Counted from the stretch's first letter, positions 1-8,991 are shown. The stretch: 28,524 bases of DNA from a virus (IMGVR_UViG_3300032311_000368:1-28524), one strand, 5' to 3'. A program made the numbers and translations. Notes: generated by a model not told the origin, from the letters alone.

Positions 1-41
1 GTAGTTGTAATAGGATAAGGTGGAACTCTCATTACCTCCAT
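1..41 (-). CDS. Start of an unknown gene (partial, runs off the window)
   Basis: Three nt after the TAA of the acidic head-associated gene, an open frame starts with ATG at 41 and reads MEVMRVPPYPITT to the window edge. A second in-frame ATG at 32 is also possible. GGAGGT lies between the two ATGs, so it is too close to serve the second one well. The tight spacing and same orientation suggest the next gene of the head operon, which in phages of this layout is often a head-tail connector. Only 13 codons are visible, so no family can be assigned. Confidence 0.4.
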   Translation of the reverse strand, partial: MEVMRVPPYPITT

Positions 42-44
42 GAA

Positions 45-599
45 TTAGTTACCGAATTCCTTCGCAACTTCTTCTGGTGTAGCAATTCTGCAGTGATCTC
101 TTGTCAACCAAGCCTCGGCTGCCTTTGGAGAAAGAATGTTGTATCCGTTATAGACCTTGCCAAATTCTCCCCATGATGCGTTTCTTGTAGAAAATACTGC
201 AACCTTATCTGATGTAAGTGGTGCAGATGGTGCAGCAGGTGCTGCATGAACTTCTTGTTCAACTGGTGCATTCGATCCCAAGACTCCGTTATTGTCATAG
301 CCTAGTGATGGCTGTGGTGCAACTTCTGGTGCCTCTGGTGAACCGATAACATCGTTGTCTGATCCTGGCTCTCCTGGATGAACGTAAAGGAAAGGCTCTG
401 GGTCTTTCCATTGTGGTGTATCTTCAAGTTCAAGTAATTCTACATCGTTAACTTCGTCAACCATTGCTTGATCTTCTTCAGTCATTGCTGGTGCAGGTGG
501 TTCTGGTACTTCTAAAACTTCTGGGTTTTCTTCAACAATAGAAGATAGTTCTTCTTCTGAAAATGTCCCAGCAATTTCGTTATTTAGTTCTTCTGACAT
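45..599 (-). CDS. Acidic head-associated hypothetical protein
   Basis: A 184-residue protein encoded directly after the major capsid gene, with its own promoter and an AAGGAGG ribosome site before ATG 599. Residues 1 to about 75 are very acidic and rich in Glu, Pro and Val, so probably disordered. The middle is Ala/Pro-rich. The last 50 residues (from VAVFSTRNASWGEFGKV to EEVAKEFGN) look like a compact folded domain with conserved-looking Trp, Gly-Tyr-Asn and Trp-Leu-Thr motifs. Position suggests a head decoration, head-completion or minor capsid component. No enzyme motif is visible. A strong hairpin separates it from the capsid gene, so its expression is probably set independently of the capsid protein. 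Function is not established from sequence. Confidence 0.8.
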   Translation of the reverse strand: MSEELNNEIAGTFSEEELSSIVEENPEVLEVPEPPAPAMTEEDQAMVDEVNDVELLELEDTPQWKDPEPFLYVHPGEPGSDNDVIGSPEAPEVAPQPSLGYDNNGVLGSNAPVEQEVHAAPAAPSAPLTSDKVAVFSTRNASWGEFGKVYNGYNILSPKAAEAWLTRDHCRIATPEEVAKEFGN

Positions 600-628
600 A
601 AGTATGCCCTCCTTGTAGTGTTAATTGT

Positions 629-637
629 ATTATATCA
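629..637 (-). promoter_or_regulatory. Extended -10 promoter before the acidic head gene
   Basis: TGATATAAT on the minus strand, just downstream of the capsid terminator hairpin and about 30 nt before ATG 599. This leaves a short leader containing AAGGAGG. Confidence 0.5.
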
Positions 638-652
638 TTATAAAGTTAATAA

Positions 653-680
653 GGGGGCAGGAGAGTGAACTCCCGCCCCC
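653..680 (-). terminator. Strong hairpin after the major capsid gene
   Basis: GGGGGC (653-658) pairs with GCCCCC (675-680) and GGAG (660-663) with CTCC (670-673), with one A/C mismatch and a 6-nt loop. This is a 10-bp GC-rich stem. On the minus strand it is followed by a T-rich stretch (TTATTAACTTTAT) rather than a pure U-tract. It may terminate or attenuate capsid transcripts or protect their 3' ends. Confidence 0.6.
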
Positions 681-702
681 CATTAAAGGTACTGTTTACA
701 GA

Positions 703-1842
703 TTATGCATCTGCAGCAGCGTCAGCGAATGCAATGGCATCCTCTTCTTCCCACTGAATACCAAAGCGGACGAATACTGTGTATTCAATTGTGTCCTTCT
801 TTGCTACGTATTCACGGTTTACAGTGATGTCACGTTGCATACCCCATACACGGTTAGCAGGGAATGTCAAATCGATATATCCTGCTGGGTAGTAAGGGAC
901 TTCCTGAACTTCAATTCCAAGAACACGAGTTGTACGTGCTCCACCGAATGTCTGTCCAAGTCCGTCTAGATAGTTCTGACGGTTTGCTTGTGTGCTTCCT
1001 GGCATACGACCAGAGAATGCTTCTGCGACTGCATCAGCAAGGGTACCGTTATTCTTAACGATTCCTCCGAATGCATCTGTACCTGCGTAGAACTTAAGAT
1101 TGTTCTTAAGTGCACGGTACTTACGTGGCATTGCATTGATGATTCCCTGCATAACTTCAGGTGTCCAAGCATTATCTGCTACGGTTACAACTGATTCATG
1201 TGCGAATCCATTAGTCTTGGTCTTCTTTACGAAACCAGTCATGATGTTAAGGAATGGGGATGTTGAACCATCACCATTAATTGCCAAGTCTTCGATATCA
1301 TTTGCAAACGCATTTGTCATCAAACGTACTAGGTGATCCTCAAGAGCATCTCCTTCTACGCCATCTTCAAGTGCTTCAGCAGAAACTTCCCAGTCAAGAC
1401 GAATCTTCTTTGTAGTCAATTCAACCTTTGAGAATGTTGCTCCTGTGTTTGTGTATGTACCGTCTGCTTGTGCTGCTGAACGAATTACACGCTCTCCTAC
1501 GTTTACCTTTTCAAGTTCCATAGTATTTGCTCGCATTGTGACCTTACGGCCATCATTTGCAAGTACAGTTGCATCCCAAACATAATCGATAAAACGACGT
1601 GCCTGTTCAGGGCGCAGAATTCCAGATGCTGCAGTAGTCCCAGAAGGGTTTACGGCATTGGAACCAGATGATGAACCAATAGTTGCTACTGGTGCGTTAC
1701 CCAATGTGCTTGCGCCTGGGTTAGAAACTCCACCAATACCACCTGACACGAATGCGCCTTGGCCCTGATAAAGTCCTGGGGCTGTTCCGCCCACGTTACC
1801 AGATGTACCTGGTTGATTCTTTTCTATATTTTGTTCCGACAT
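703..1842 (-). CDS. Major capsid protein (HK97 fold)
   Basis: A 379-residue protein placed straight after portal, protease and scaffold, which is the standard capsid position. The first 75 residues are low complexity (Gly, Ser, Ala, Asn). The body contains RPEQARRFIDYVWDATVL and a long central segment from EVSAEALEDGVEGD to IEDLAINGDGS that resembles the spine helix and following loop of HK97-type capsid proteins. The C-terminal half is beta-rich (NREYVAKKDTIEYTVFVRFG). I chose ATG 1842 over the upstream TTG at 1857 because GGAGGTG sits 7 nt before ATG 1842 and would lie inside the coding region if TTG were used. A GC-rich hairpin follows the stop codon. The flexible N-terminus could be a target of the adjacent protease, but no cleavage site can be read from the sequence. 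Confidence 0.88.
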   Translation of the reverse strand: MSEQNIEKNQPGTSGNVGGTAPGLYQGQGAFVSGGIGGVSNPGASTLGNAPVATIGSSSGSNAVNPSGTTAASGILRPEQARRFIDYVWDATVLANDGRKVTMRANTMELEKVNVGERVIRSAAQADGTYTNTGATFSKVELTTKKIRLDWEVSAEALEDGVEGDALEDHLVRLMTNAFANDIEDLAINGDGSTSPFLNIMTGFVKKTKTNGFAHESVVTVADNAWTPEVMQGIINAMPRKYRALKNNLKFYAGTDAFGGIVKNNGTLADAVAEAFSGRMPGSTQANRQNYLDGLGQTFGGARTTRVLGIEVQEVPYYPAGYIDLTFPANRVWGMQRDITVNREYVAKKDTIEYTVFVRFGIQWEEEDAIAFADAAADA

Positions 1843-1866
1843 ATATTTCACCTCCAAGTGACTTTC

Positions 1867-2448
1867 TTACTTAAATAGATCGGTTGTTTTGAGGAAACTC
1901 CCGCCCCATAGGGATTTTTCAACCATTTCAGGCTGATCCTGTACAATCTCTCCGAGATCGCCAGACTTTCGGAAAGCAGTATCTTGCTCTACAAGTTCTA
2001 CACGCTTACCAAATTCATTAAATACATTTGTTGCTGATGCAAGATCTTTTGCAACTGCTTCAAATGAACTTTGTGCTACTTCAATGTCAACTTTAGTAGA
2101 CTTTAAAAGTTCTACTTCTGATTGCAATGACTTAACTATTTCTACTAGATCGCTAAAGGCTTTTTCAAGACCGTCATTAGTTTCTGTAACTGCTTCTGCA
2201 ATTGCTTCTGCGACTACGTCATCTGACTTAGGAGCCATTGGCTTCTTGTCTTCTGCTTCTTCCTCCGCTGCGTCAGCCTTTGGTTCGCACTCGCATGCGT
2301 CCATTGCTTTTCCGCAGTCTGCACATGGTGCAGCCTTTTCAACTTCTTGGATATTAGCATCTGCCTCTGGAGCGACCTCTGACTTTGCTACCTCTACTAT
2401 TGCTTCTGTTTCAATAACTTCTGCAACTGTTTCTGTCTTTTTTGTCAT
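1867..2448 (-). CDS. Nested in-frame scaffold protein
   Basis: Inside the protease gene, AAGGAGG (2457-2463) lies 8 nt before an in-frame ATG at 2448, an optimal ribosome site. Initiation here gives a 193-residue product identical to the C-terminal part of the protease, starting MTKKTETVAEV. It is acidic, has four Cys (42, 45, 52, 54) in a CxxC-x6-CxC pattern that could bind a metal, and has long predicted coiled-coil segments near residues 100 to 170. This is the arrangement known for lambda Nu3 within C and for other phages whose scaffold is the C-terminal part of the protease. The inference is that many scaffold copies are made per protease-scaffold fusion, and that the fusion is carried into proheads through the shared scaffold part. 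Confidence 0.7.
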   Translation of the reverse strand: MTKKTETVAEVIETEAIVEVAKSEVAPEADANIQEVEKAAPCADCGKAMDACECEPKADAAEEEAEDKKPMAPKSDDVVAEAIAEAVTETNDGLEKAFSDLVEIVKSLQSEVELLKSTKVDIEVAQSSFEAVAKDLASATNVFNEFGKRVELVEQDTAFRKSGDLGEIVQDQPEMVEKSLWGGSFLKTTDLFK

Positions 2449-3207
2449 AGGTTCTACCTCCTTGTTAATCTTAGAAGTATTAATGCCTTTAGCACTATCA
2501 ACTAAGAATTTTATCATTGTTACTTTTTCGTTATCCGTTTTTTCAACGAATCCTATGTTTTCCATTTGGCTTCCTGTTGTTGGGCTTAATTCATTTTCAT
2601 TCTCAGAAACCATAACGATGCCAGATTCTTTATCATAAAAAACATTTTCCAATACTGTCTCGTCTGCTTTAATAACATCTAGTCCATCAACTTTTTCTAC
2701 AGACATAATATTTGCAAACTGATTTGCTGGTGAATCAACAAGACTCAACTCTACCAAATCATACTGCTTAATAATTCTAATTGCTTTATCTGACTTTTCA
2801 TCATAGCCGTCATCCCACTTATTCATTCTTCCACCAATAGAAAAACCTTGAAGTGTTCCATCAAGTACTTTTTCCCAAGTATCCTGTGCACCTTTTGAAA
2901 CGTATGCAGATACATAAACTCCGTTATAAAACTTTTTTGTCTCTGGATCAAAATATTTGTCTGCTTTAAATGAAACCATTTTGCCTACTGCTAATGGTTG
3001 ATGCATTTCTCTAATGTTCCCACGAAACTTAGCAAAGGCTTCCATTGATGCTTCTGCAGTTACAATGTCATCTTGCTTATCAATGTTGTCAAGTGATGCA
3101 AAACCAGAAACGGTTCTTCTATTCTCATCAACTTTTGAGAATGGCATCGAGAGACGCAGATTTTCCCCATCTGAATTCCAATGGGCTTTAGATAGATTGT
3201 TCACCAT
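1867..3207 (-). CDS. Prohead serine protease with C-terminal scaffold region
   Basis: A 446-residue fusion of a prohead protease and a scaffold-like tail. Residues 1 to 170 match the HK97 gp4/XkdF-type protease: the likely catalytic His is H69 in REMHQP, the nucleophile is S123 in LQGFSIGG, and the domain ends in the characteristic LVELSLVDSPANQF. From about residue 250 the protein is acidic and predicted coiled coil (SDLVEIVKSLQSEVELLK). C295, C298, C305 and C307 form a CxxC-x6-CxC cluster. ATG 3207 has AAAGGGG upstream. The longer frame from 3264 would overlap the portal gene and is less likely. The protease would cut scaffold and capsid N-termini during head maturation. A second strong start inside this frame (2448) makes the scaffold separately. 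Confidence 0.85.
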   Translation of the reverse strand: MVNNLSKAHWNSDGENLRLSMPFSKVDENRRTVSGFASLDNIDKQDDIVTAEASMEAFAKFRGNIREMHQPLAVGKMVSFKADKYFDPETKKFYNGVYVSAYVSKGAQDTWEKVLDGTLQGFSIGGRMNKWDDGYDEKSDKAIRIIKQYDLVELSLVDSPANQFANIMSVEKVDGLDVIKADETVLENVFYDKESGIVMVSENENELSPTTGSQMENIGFVEKTDNEKVTMIKFLVDSAKGINTSKINKEVEPMTKKTETVAEVIETEAIVEVAKSEVAPEADANIQEVEKAAPCADCGKAMDACECEPKADAAEEEAEDKKPMAPKSDDVVAEAIAEAVTETNDGLEKAFSDLVEIVKSLQSEVELLKSTKVDIEVAQSSFEAVAKDLASATNVFNEFGKRVELVEQDTAFRKSGDLGEIVQDQPEMVEKSLWGGSFLKTTDLFK

Positions 3208-3238
3208 TATATTATAAACCCCTTTTATACATATCTCA

Positions 3239-4855
3239 TTATTCGGACAATTCAGACACATCAAACAAATCGTCTGACTTTCTTCCTTGTCCTTTAGGAT
3301 TTCGGCCAGCGACTGTGGTGGTGCTGTCAGAATTGTTATTTACTCTTTCGCCATCTCTAGCCCTATTAGCAGTGGCATCTGCTGCTTGCTGTGGCTTCAG
3401 ATCTAGTGGCTCATCCCCACCTTCTCTTTGTGGCATACCCAAAATAGAACGTGCTTCGTTTGGTGTCATAACTTGATTTTTGACATATCTTTCAAGAATT
3501 TGAGACTGAGTAATCTCATCAGTAAGCGTTAACTCATTAAACTTAAACTCAAGAATATCTGTCTTTTCTTTAATAACTTTGTTGATCATTTTTTCAAGTT
3601 GTGCCTGCGCTGGTCTTGCAACCTGCTCTTTAAATGTTCTATCTTGTGCTAATGCAGCAGCGATGGCTGCTGAGTCAGATCCGCCCAACTTTGATAGTGG
3701 AACTTGGTGAGCAACAAGAATATCATCACGGTTTTGCTTACGGTATTCTTTAAATGACCCTTCCTGAATTCCAGCCTCAATAGGCTCCATCTTAAACTCA
3801 ACTTTATTTGTATCAGAATCTGGAGGAAGTGGAATATAAAGAGTTCTATGAGACTGACCCTTAAGACCTGTCTGCAAGAATCTAAACATCTTATCTTCTG
3901 CATCTGCAGATAATTTTGCACCCTTTAATGTTACAACATATCTAGGAACAGCCTTATTTGAAAAATAATCAATATTGTACTGTGAGGCTAACTGGTCACC
4001 AATAAGTGATGATATTGCTGACATAATGTCTGGTACGCCATAAAATGTATTGAGTGGAGAGTACTGCTTGAAATGTATAATCTCATTTGGTCTTGGATCA
4101 TCAGTTACCATGTTCTGGTTTGATGCACCAAAGTTTTTGAAGTAAACAGTTTTATTACCAATGATTTGTATATAGCCATCTTTCAATCTTCTTACTCTAA
4201 TTGTGGTTGCTGGAATATGACCAACATAGCCAATTTCTCCACGTGTAGTTCTTCCAATTTCAAGATACCCATTACCAATTGCCTGGACATCTGTATAAAC
4301 CTTTTCCATGGTACTTGTCAATGAGTCATCATCATTAAGAGATTCTAGCCAGTCTCTCATTTCAATCTTTGCTCGTTCAATTCTTTTTCTTGCACGATCA
4401 GTTGCAGCACTATCAGTTGATGCTTCAAGTTTTAGCATTGTTCTTGGAGAAACCTCAAAATCATACCCAAGCCCTACAATGTTTTCAACCTTTGCATCAA
4501 TTGCTGCATGGTTTGCAAAAGATGTATCATAATAGTTTGCCAATTCATAAACATTCCACGGAGGAGTAATTACATCAAAAAGACCGTAGGCATTTCTAAA
4601 TACTGATCCAGGATTTATCTCTTTTGACTTTGCCCCATTAAGACCAACCTTGCCAGACCCTGAAGCCTCTAGGTATGAATCTGTTACTTCTGTTTTAGAT
4701 AGTCTTGCTGCTCTTCGTTTAAAGTTATTTGATAGCCCCGACAAATTTTTAAGATCATCCCATGATTTATTAAATGGGTCACTTGAAACAAAGGCATTTC
4801 GTTCATCTTGAATTTGATCAATTCTTGCACCAACTAGAATATCATCGTTGTCCAT
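3239..4855 (-). CDS. Portal protein
   Basis: A 538-residue protein of usual portal length, encoded just before the protease. Typical features are the N-terminal segment with YELANYYDTSFANHAAIDAKVENIVG, written here in parts (YELANYYDTSF, then AIDAKVENIVGLGYD), a stem/wing region containing PNEIIHFKQYSPLNTFYG, and a C-terminal MTPNEARSILGMPQREGG that is common in Phage_portal (PF04860-type) proteins. Portals form the dodecameric ring through which DNA is packaged. The start ATG overlaps the preceding stop as TAATG, with GAGGAA upstream, so translation is coupled to the unknown gene before it. The C-terminal 60 residues are polar and probably disordered. Confidence 0.9.
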   Translation of the reverse strand: MDNDDILVGARIDQIQDERNAFVSSDPFNKSWDDLKNLSGLSNNFKRRAARLSKTEVTDSYLEASGSGKVGLNGAKSKEINPGSVFRNAYGLFDVITPPWNVYELANYYDTSFANHAAIDAKVENIVGLGYDFEVSPRTMLKLEASTDSAATDRARKRIERAKIEMRDWLESLNDDDSLTSTMEKVYTDVQAIGNGYLEIGRTTRGEIGYVGHIPATTIRVRRLKDGYIQIIGNKTVYFKNFGASNQNMVTDDPRPNEIIHFKQYSPLNTFYGVPDIMSAISSLIGDQLASQYNIDYFSNKAVPRYVVTLKGAKLSADAEDKMFRFLQTGLKGQSHRTLYIPLPPDSDTNKVEFKMEPIEAGIQEGSFKEYRKQNRDDILVAHQVPLSKLGGSDSAAIAAALAQDRTFKEQVARPAQAQLEKMINKVIKEKTDILEFKFNELTLTDEITQSQILERYVKNQVMTPNEARSILGMPQREGGDEPLDLKPQQAADATANRARDGERVNNNSDSTTTVAGRNPKGQGRKSDDLFDVSELSE

Positions 4856-5241
4856 TATTCCTCATCTCCATAAAGAGCAATCGTGTCTTTTGCTGCTTGA
4901 ACTGCACCAAGGTCATTCATAGAAGGAATAAGTCCTGACTTAAAACGATCTACCTGTTCTGAGTATTCTTCTTCTGATACTCTTGTCAATCCTGGAACAA
5001 ATACCGCTGTTCCTTGTCCGTCATCCCCATAGTGCATTGCTGCTTTCTTTAACTCAGAGATTCTTCCAATATCATTTTTCATTGCTGGAATATTTAGTAC
5101 AGAGCCAGTTCCGTCTGTAAACCATTTACCATCAGACTTCTTATATACGTATAGACCCCAGTCATACATCTTATCAATGACCTGTCGTCTTACATTTTTT
5201 ACTATTGGCTCGCCAGTTTCGGGGTTAATTAATGAATCCAT
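4855..5241 (-). CDS. Unknown small head-operon protein before portal
   Basis: A 128-residue protein if it starts at ATG 5241 (MDSLINPETGEPIVKN). An ATG two codons earlier (5247) is possible, but it lies only 1 nt after the -10 hexamer TATACT, whereas ATG 5241 lies 7 nt after it, the spacing expected for a leaderless transcript. I see an N-terminal Asn-Pro-Glu-Thr-Gly motif, a Trp/Tyr-rich core (KMYDWGLYVYKKSDGKW) and an acidic C-terminus. It is the first gene of the portal-protease-capsid operon and overlaps portal by TAATG. No family is recognised. Position would fit a small packaging or head assembly factor, but that is inference only. Confidence 0.75.
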   Translation of the reverse strand: MDSLINPETGEPIVKNVRRQVIDKMYDWGLYVYKKSDGKWFTDGTGSVLNIPAMKNDIGRISELKKAAMHYGDDGQGTAVFVPGLTRVSEEEYSEQVDRFKSGLIPSMNDLGAVQAAKDTIALYGDEE

Positions 5242-5248
5242 AACCATT

Positions 5249-5257
5249 AGTATACCA
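5249..5257 (-). promoter_or_regulatory. Extended -10 promoter of the head operon
   Basis: TGGTATACT on the minus strand overlaps the stop region of the LamG-like gene. The hexamer TATACT is 7 nt before ATG 5241 and no ribosome site lies between them, so the head operon mRNA is probably leaderless. Confidence 0.55.
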
Positions 5258-5259
5258 TA

Positions 5260-8200
5260 TCAGGTAGAAGTCTGTACCCCTTGTTGCCATCTAACATCAG
5301 AATTTATAGAATATTGATAATTTCCAACTAATAACGGCAAAGAGTCATCAATAATGAACCTATTTGTACCTATAAATGTTTTATATAGTGTTTCTGGGTC
5401 TACCCCATAAAGGCTTGTTGTTGCAACAACTAATACCTCATCCCAGTTAAAGTCTAGATCCCAGAAGGTCCATTCATAAAGATCCTCTGGGTCATTTGTA
5501 ACTTTAACCCTAAACCAAGGCCTAGTCTGTAAGTCTCTAACTTCTGAAAGTCTGCTTGCATCATATAGAGATACGTTGTTAATTGTTACTGGTCCTGAAA
5601 CCGACATCTTTCCATTAATACCTTTTAGATTTAGAAGATCTGAGAAATAGATACCCAGCATATCCCAGTGTCCAGCCTGAATAACTGGCTCACGGCTAAC
5701 AATTCCATTAACATAAAAAGCAATACCACTTTCTACAATCCCTGTTGCAGCATTTACTGCATAAAGTTTTGCACGTTTTCCATCTGTTGTATTTGCAACT
5801 AAAAAGATATCTATAAATCTAGTTCCATTATCAAAACTTAAAATTTTAATTGGAGAGAATGGAAAAAACTCATAGTCATATCTTAATGAGAATTGTGCTG
5901 CCATTAAATTATACGAAGATGACTTAGATGAATTAATAGGAATTGCGATACCCCTGTCGGAACCATCTTTAAAATCACCCTTGATAGAAATTCCACTATC
6001 TCTTGTTAAATATAGATATGGAGTACTTTTCTTATAAATGCTATACGGGTTTGCAGTTTTGTAATCATAATAAAGTCCAGACTTTGTATATGGATAAATA
6101 TCAGTTCCAAACTTTGTTCCAATAGGATTAAAACCATCTTCGCTAAATGACTGAGATGATAACTGTAACTGTTTTATTGACATTGGCAAAGATAGCATTG
6201 ATCTTGTGATCATATCTACTGAAACAGAGATTGATATGTCTTCAAAATTTACGTCAAGTGGTGGATAAATAATCATTCCATCAACAACCTCATAGGCTGT
6301 ATTTATCCACTCTGAGCCTACTCTTACTGTTCCATTTTTATCTGGTGCTACTTGACGAACATATGCCGAGTCTGGAGTTTGACCAGATGCCTCAGTATAT
6401 TCAAAAGTTATTCTAGTTCTTATTGGATTTTCTGATGTATCATAAGAATATGTTTTTTCAGATCTGTTTTTTAAGTCTAAATAGTCATTATAGTTAGTAT
6501 AAAGTTGATTATTTAAATAGGCGTAACTGTTAAATTCTTCATTACTATATGCCTGTTTTAAGTCTTCATATTTCCAAGAGCCAGTGCTTTCAACTGTAAC
6601 AAATTTGCTTGGAGATGGGACAGAGATATTAAATTGTAAAAAGTCAAGATCATAATATGAATCCCCATATGAGTCATTTACATATTTACCAAAATAGGTT
6701 AATGGTAAAGTTGTTTTCCAGTATCCATGGCAGCCAATATCAATTTTAAATGACCCCATAAAATATTGAGGAAGCAAAGAGTATGAACTTACTACCGACC
6801 CAATTTTTGAAGAAACATAAGATGATACGTTTCCTCCATCTGCAAGTGTTGACCAAAAACTTGTATTATAAAATTGTGCATCATAGTCAAACTCTCCAAC
6901 CTGTGGGCCAGCGGAATAGTCATTAAACACGTTTTCATAATCTAATGGAACGCCTCTATCTGAAAAGCCATATGAGACTAAGTCAAGGGCATCTTTATTT
7001 GCAAAATGAATACCAAATATTTTGCCACTAAAGGTGCTTGCAAACTCTTTTGTTCCAGCAACGTATACCGAAAGTGCAGCCCTATTACCAAAAAGTGAAG
7101 CAGCGCTACTTCCAAAAGCGTCTATAAACTTATCAATACTTATTCCAGCAATAAAAGGAGATCCTGCAAGAACCCCCTCTGCAGAGTATACTGTTGAAAT
7201 ACTCTCTCCATTTTTAAATTTATACCTTAAAGTTTCTCCAACTAACTCTAAAGAAAAATAGTTTCCACTGGAAGAGTCTTCAATTCGAATTAAAACCTGA
7301 GCGTAACTTTTATGCTCTGCAATCTTAAATACTCCATAGACAGCCTCTGTCCTATCTGTTAGAATATTTAACTTATCAAAATGTATATATCCATTTGTTG
7401 ATGACCAACCTGCTGAAGGCCTCAACGTTAAAAAATTTCCATCGCTATCGTTCTGAATTGTAGAATTATCAAGATAAAAATTATCATAACTCTTGTTAGA
7501 AAAAACAAAATCAGGCAATTTATAGTTTGGAGTTGACAGAGTGTTATTTGTTACTGATAAGTTTGTGAAATATCCACTTGCCCAAGATCCTTGGTCTGGG
7601 TAGGAATAGTTGTTGGTGTATTTAGAAAATGGATAATCAATTACAGTAGATGTACCACCATACGAAGAGTTGAGAATTTCTGGATATTCAACGCCCTGAC
7701 CGTAGACAAATCTTCTTTTTGCAACCAAGGATGGAACCTTGTATGGGTATATTGCAATTGCATCAATATCAAACTGGGTTACTTCTTCGTATGAATAAAA
7801 GCCAATCCAGTCATTGTCAAAGTAAGTGTTTCCTATTTTTGTAATTTTATCTGGTAGAGATATACTGTCAATATCAATAGAAATTGAAATAACCTCATCC
7901 CCATTAATCAATAAACTTGTATTATTTATCCCCATTCTTAAGTCAACAAGCATTGGCCTATACCACTCATCTATTCCATACGATTTGGTATATTCCCCAA
8001 CTTTTAAAATTAAATTATTTTTGTATGCATATAGACCATCTTCTGATGCTACTGGACCAACAAGTCTCTTTGGGGTCGAACAATCTGCAAAAATTCTTAG
8101 CCAAAATTCTAAAGTTTTTTCTTCATATTTTCCAGACTCATTTAAAAAGCCACATCCTGGAAATATAAAAGATGGCTTGCCATCGCTATTTGGAATTATG

Positions 8201-8967
8201 TGCGTTACATTTGATGATCCGAATACTAGTGGAATTCCAGAGTTCTGTGCAAGAAGTCTATTATTATTTACAAGATAATACCCTGGAGAATTCTGCAACC
8301 CATATGATGGTGCTGGAATGGCATCATGCCCTGCCAAGGATCTAACAGTTGAAGGAACTTGAATTTTATTAACGCCCAGAGATTTTGCACTGAACTCTTC
8401 ATTCCATTGACCAACAGTTATGCCATTAACTAAAAACTTATAGTCATCTAGAACTCCTCCAGGAATATAAGATATCTTTAAGAATGGTCTAAAGTAAACA
8501 TCTTGTCTTGGAATTATGAATGTGTCAGAAACGTTAAGCCATTTTTTACCTATGTTTATATTAAAAACTTTAGAAATAATCTCAGTTGTTGCAGATGTTG
8601 AATCGTAGTATTCATACCCAATTTCAATACTACTCAAATATGTGCTGGGGGAATAGACATATCCTCCAATAGAAAATACTTTTAAATTTTGGTCAAAGTC
8701 TGTAAACTTACCAAAATCTGGGCTTGTTGCTTTAACGTATGTTTTATTTATTTCACCATTTAAACTTGAAACTACGCTATCTGAGAATGGTTCATTTTCA
8801 GATGTTCCAATTTCTCCAGATCCGTTTTCAATATCCCAAAGATATACAGATCTTTTTAACTCTGAACTAACAAAAGAAATGTAGTCTGCTGTATCATCAA
8901 GCGACCACATGGCTGTTGGTTGCTCAGAATAAATCTTTTCTGCATAGATATTTGATGGGTTAGACAT
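5260..8967 (-). CDS. Very large LamG-like structural (tail/adhesin) protein
   Basis: The largest gene here, 1235 residues, alone in its transcription unit with AGGAGAA before ATG 8967. It starts with IYAEKIYSEQPTAMWSLDD, a pattern seen at the start of concanavalin/LamG-like phage proteins. It contains at least one LamG-like stretch around residues 285 to 410 (EKTLEFWLRIF, then VDLRMGINNTSLLINGDEV, then KITKIGNTYFDNDWIGFYS) and probably another near 515 to 660. Composition is rich in Ser, Tyr, Asp and Asn with little helix, as in beta-sandwich adhesins. No catalytic motif, signal peptide or transmembrane segment is seen. It is probably a virion surface or tail protein that may bind carbohydrate. 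Its place between nucleotide metabolism and head genes is unusual for a tail protein. Confidence 0.7.
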   Translation of the reverse strand: MSNPSNIYAEKIYSEQPTAMWSLDDTADYISFVSSELKRSVYLWDIENGSGEIGTSENEPFSDSVVSSLNGEINKTYVKATSPDFGKFTDFDQNLKVFSIGGYVYSPSTYLSSIEIGYEYYDSTSATTEIISKVFNINIGKKWLNVSDTFIIPRQDVYFRPFLKISYIPGGVLDDYKFLVNGITVGQWNEEFSAKSLGVNKIQVPSTVRSLAGHDAIPAPSYGLQNSPGYYLVNNNRLLAQNSGIPLVFGSSNVTHIIPNSDGKPSFIFPGCGFLNESGKYEEKTLEFWLRIFADCSTPKRLVGPVASEDGLYAYKNNLILKVGEYTKSYGIDEWYRPMLVDLRMGINNTSLLINGDEVISISIDIDSISLPDKITKIGNTYFDNDWIGFYSYEEVTQFDIDAIAIYPYKVPSLVAKRRFVYGQGVEYPEILNSSYGGTSTVIDYPFSKYTNNYSYPDQGSWASGYFTNLSVTNNTLSTPNYKLPDFVFSNKSYDNFYLDNSTIQNDSDGNFLTLRPSAGWSSTNGYIHFDKLNILTDRTEAVYGVFKIAEHKSYAQVLIRIEDSSSGNYFSLELVGETLRYKFKNGESISTVYSAEGVLAGSPFIAGISIDKFIDAFGSSAASLFGNRAALSVYVAGTKEFASTFSGKIFGIHFANKDALDLVSYGFSDRGVPLDYENVFNDYSAGPQVGEFDYDAQFYNTSFWSTLADGGNVSSYVSSKIGSVVSSYSLLPQYFMGSFKIDIGCHGYWKTTLPLTYFGKYVNDSYGDSYYDLDFLQFNISVPSPSKFVTVESTGSWKYEDLKQAYSNEEFNSYAYLNNQLYTNYNDYLDLKNRSEKTYSYDTSENPIRTRITFEYTEASGQTPDSAYVRQVAPDKNGTVRVGSEWINTAYEVVDGMIIYPPLDVNFEDISISVSVDMITRSMLSLPMSIKQLQLSSQSFSEDGFNPIGTKFGTDIYPYTKSGLYYDYKTANPYSIYKKSTPYLYLTRDSGISIKGDFKDGSDRGIAIPINSSKSSSYNLMAAQFSLRYDYEFFPFSPIKILSFDNGTRFIDIFLVANTTDGKRAKLYAVNAATGIVESGIAFYVNGIVSREPVIQAGHWDMLGIYFSDLLNLKGINGKMSVSGPVTINNVSLYDASRLSEVRDLQTRPWFRVKVTNDPEDLYEWTFWDLDFNWDEVLVVATTSLYGVDPETLYKTFIGTNRFIIDDSLPLLVGNYQYSINSDVRWQQGVQTST

Positions 8968-8982
8968 AGGTTCTCCTAGTCT

Positions 8983-8991
8983 ATTTTATCA
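8983..8991 (-). promoter_or_regulatory. Probable extended -10 before the LamG-like gene
   Basis: TGATAAAAT on the minus strand, about 16 nt before ATG 8967, with AGGAGAA in the short leader. It is weaker than the other copies of the motif because the hexamer is TAAAAT. Confidence 0.4.

Noticed and set aside
1843-1857. TTG 1857 as the major capsid start.
   Set aside because: GGAGGTG would then be coding. It is placed perfectly for ATG 1842.
3208-3264. N-terminal extension of the protease with a CxxC motif.
   Set aside because: It overlaps the end of the portal gene and lacks a ribosome site. ATG 3207 has AAAGGGG.
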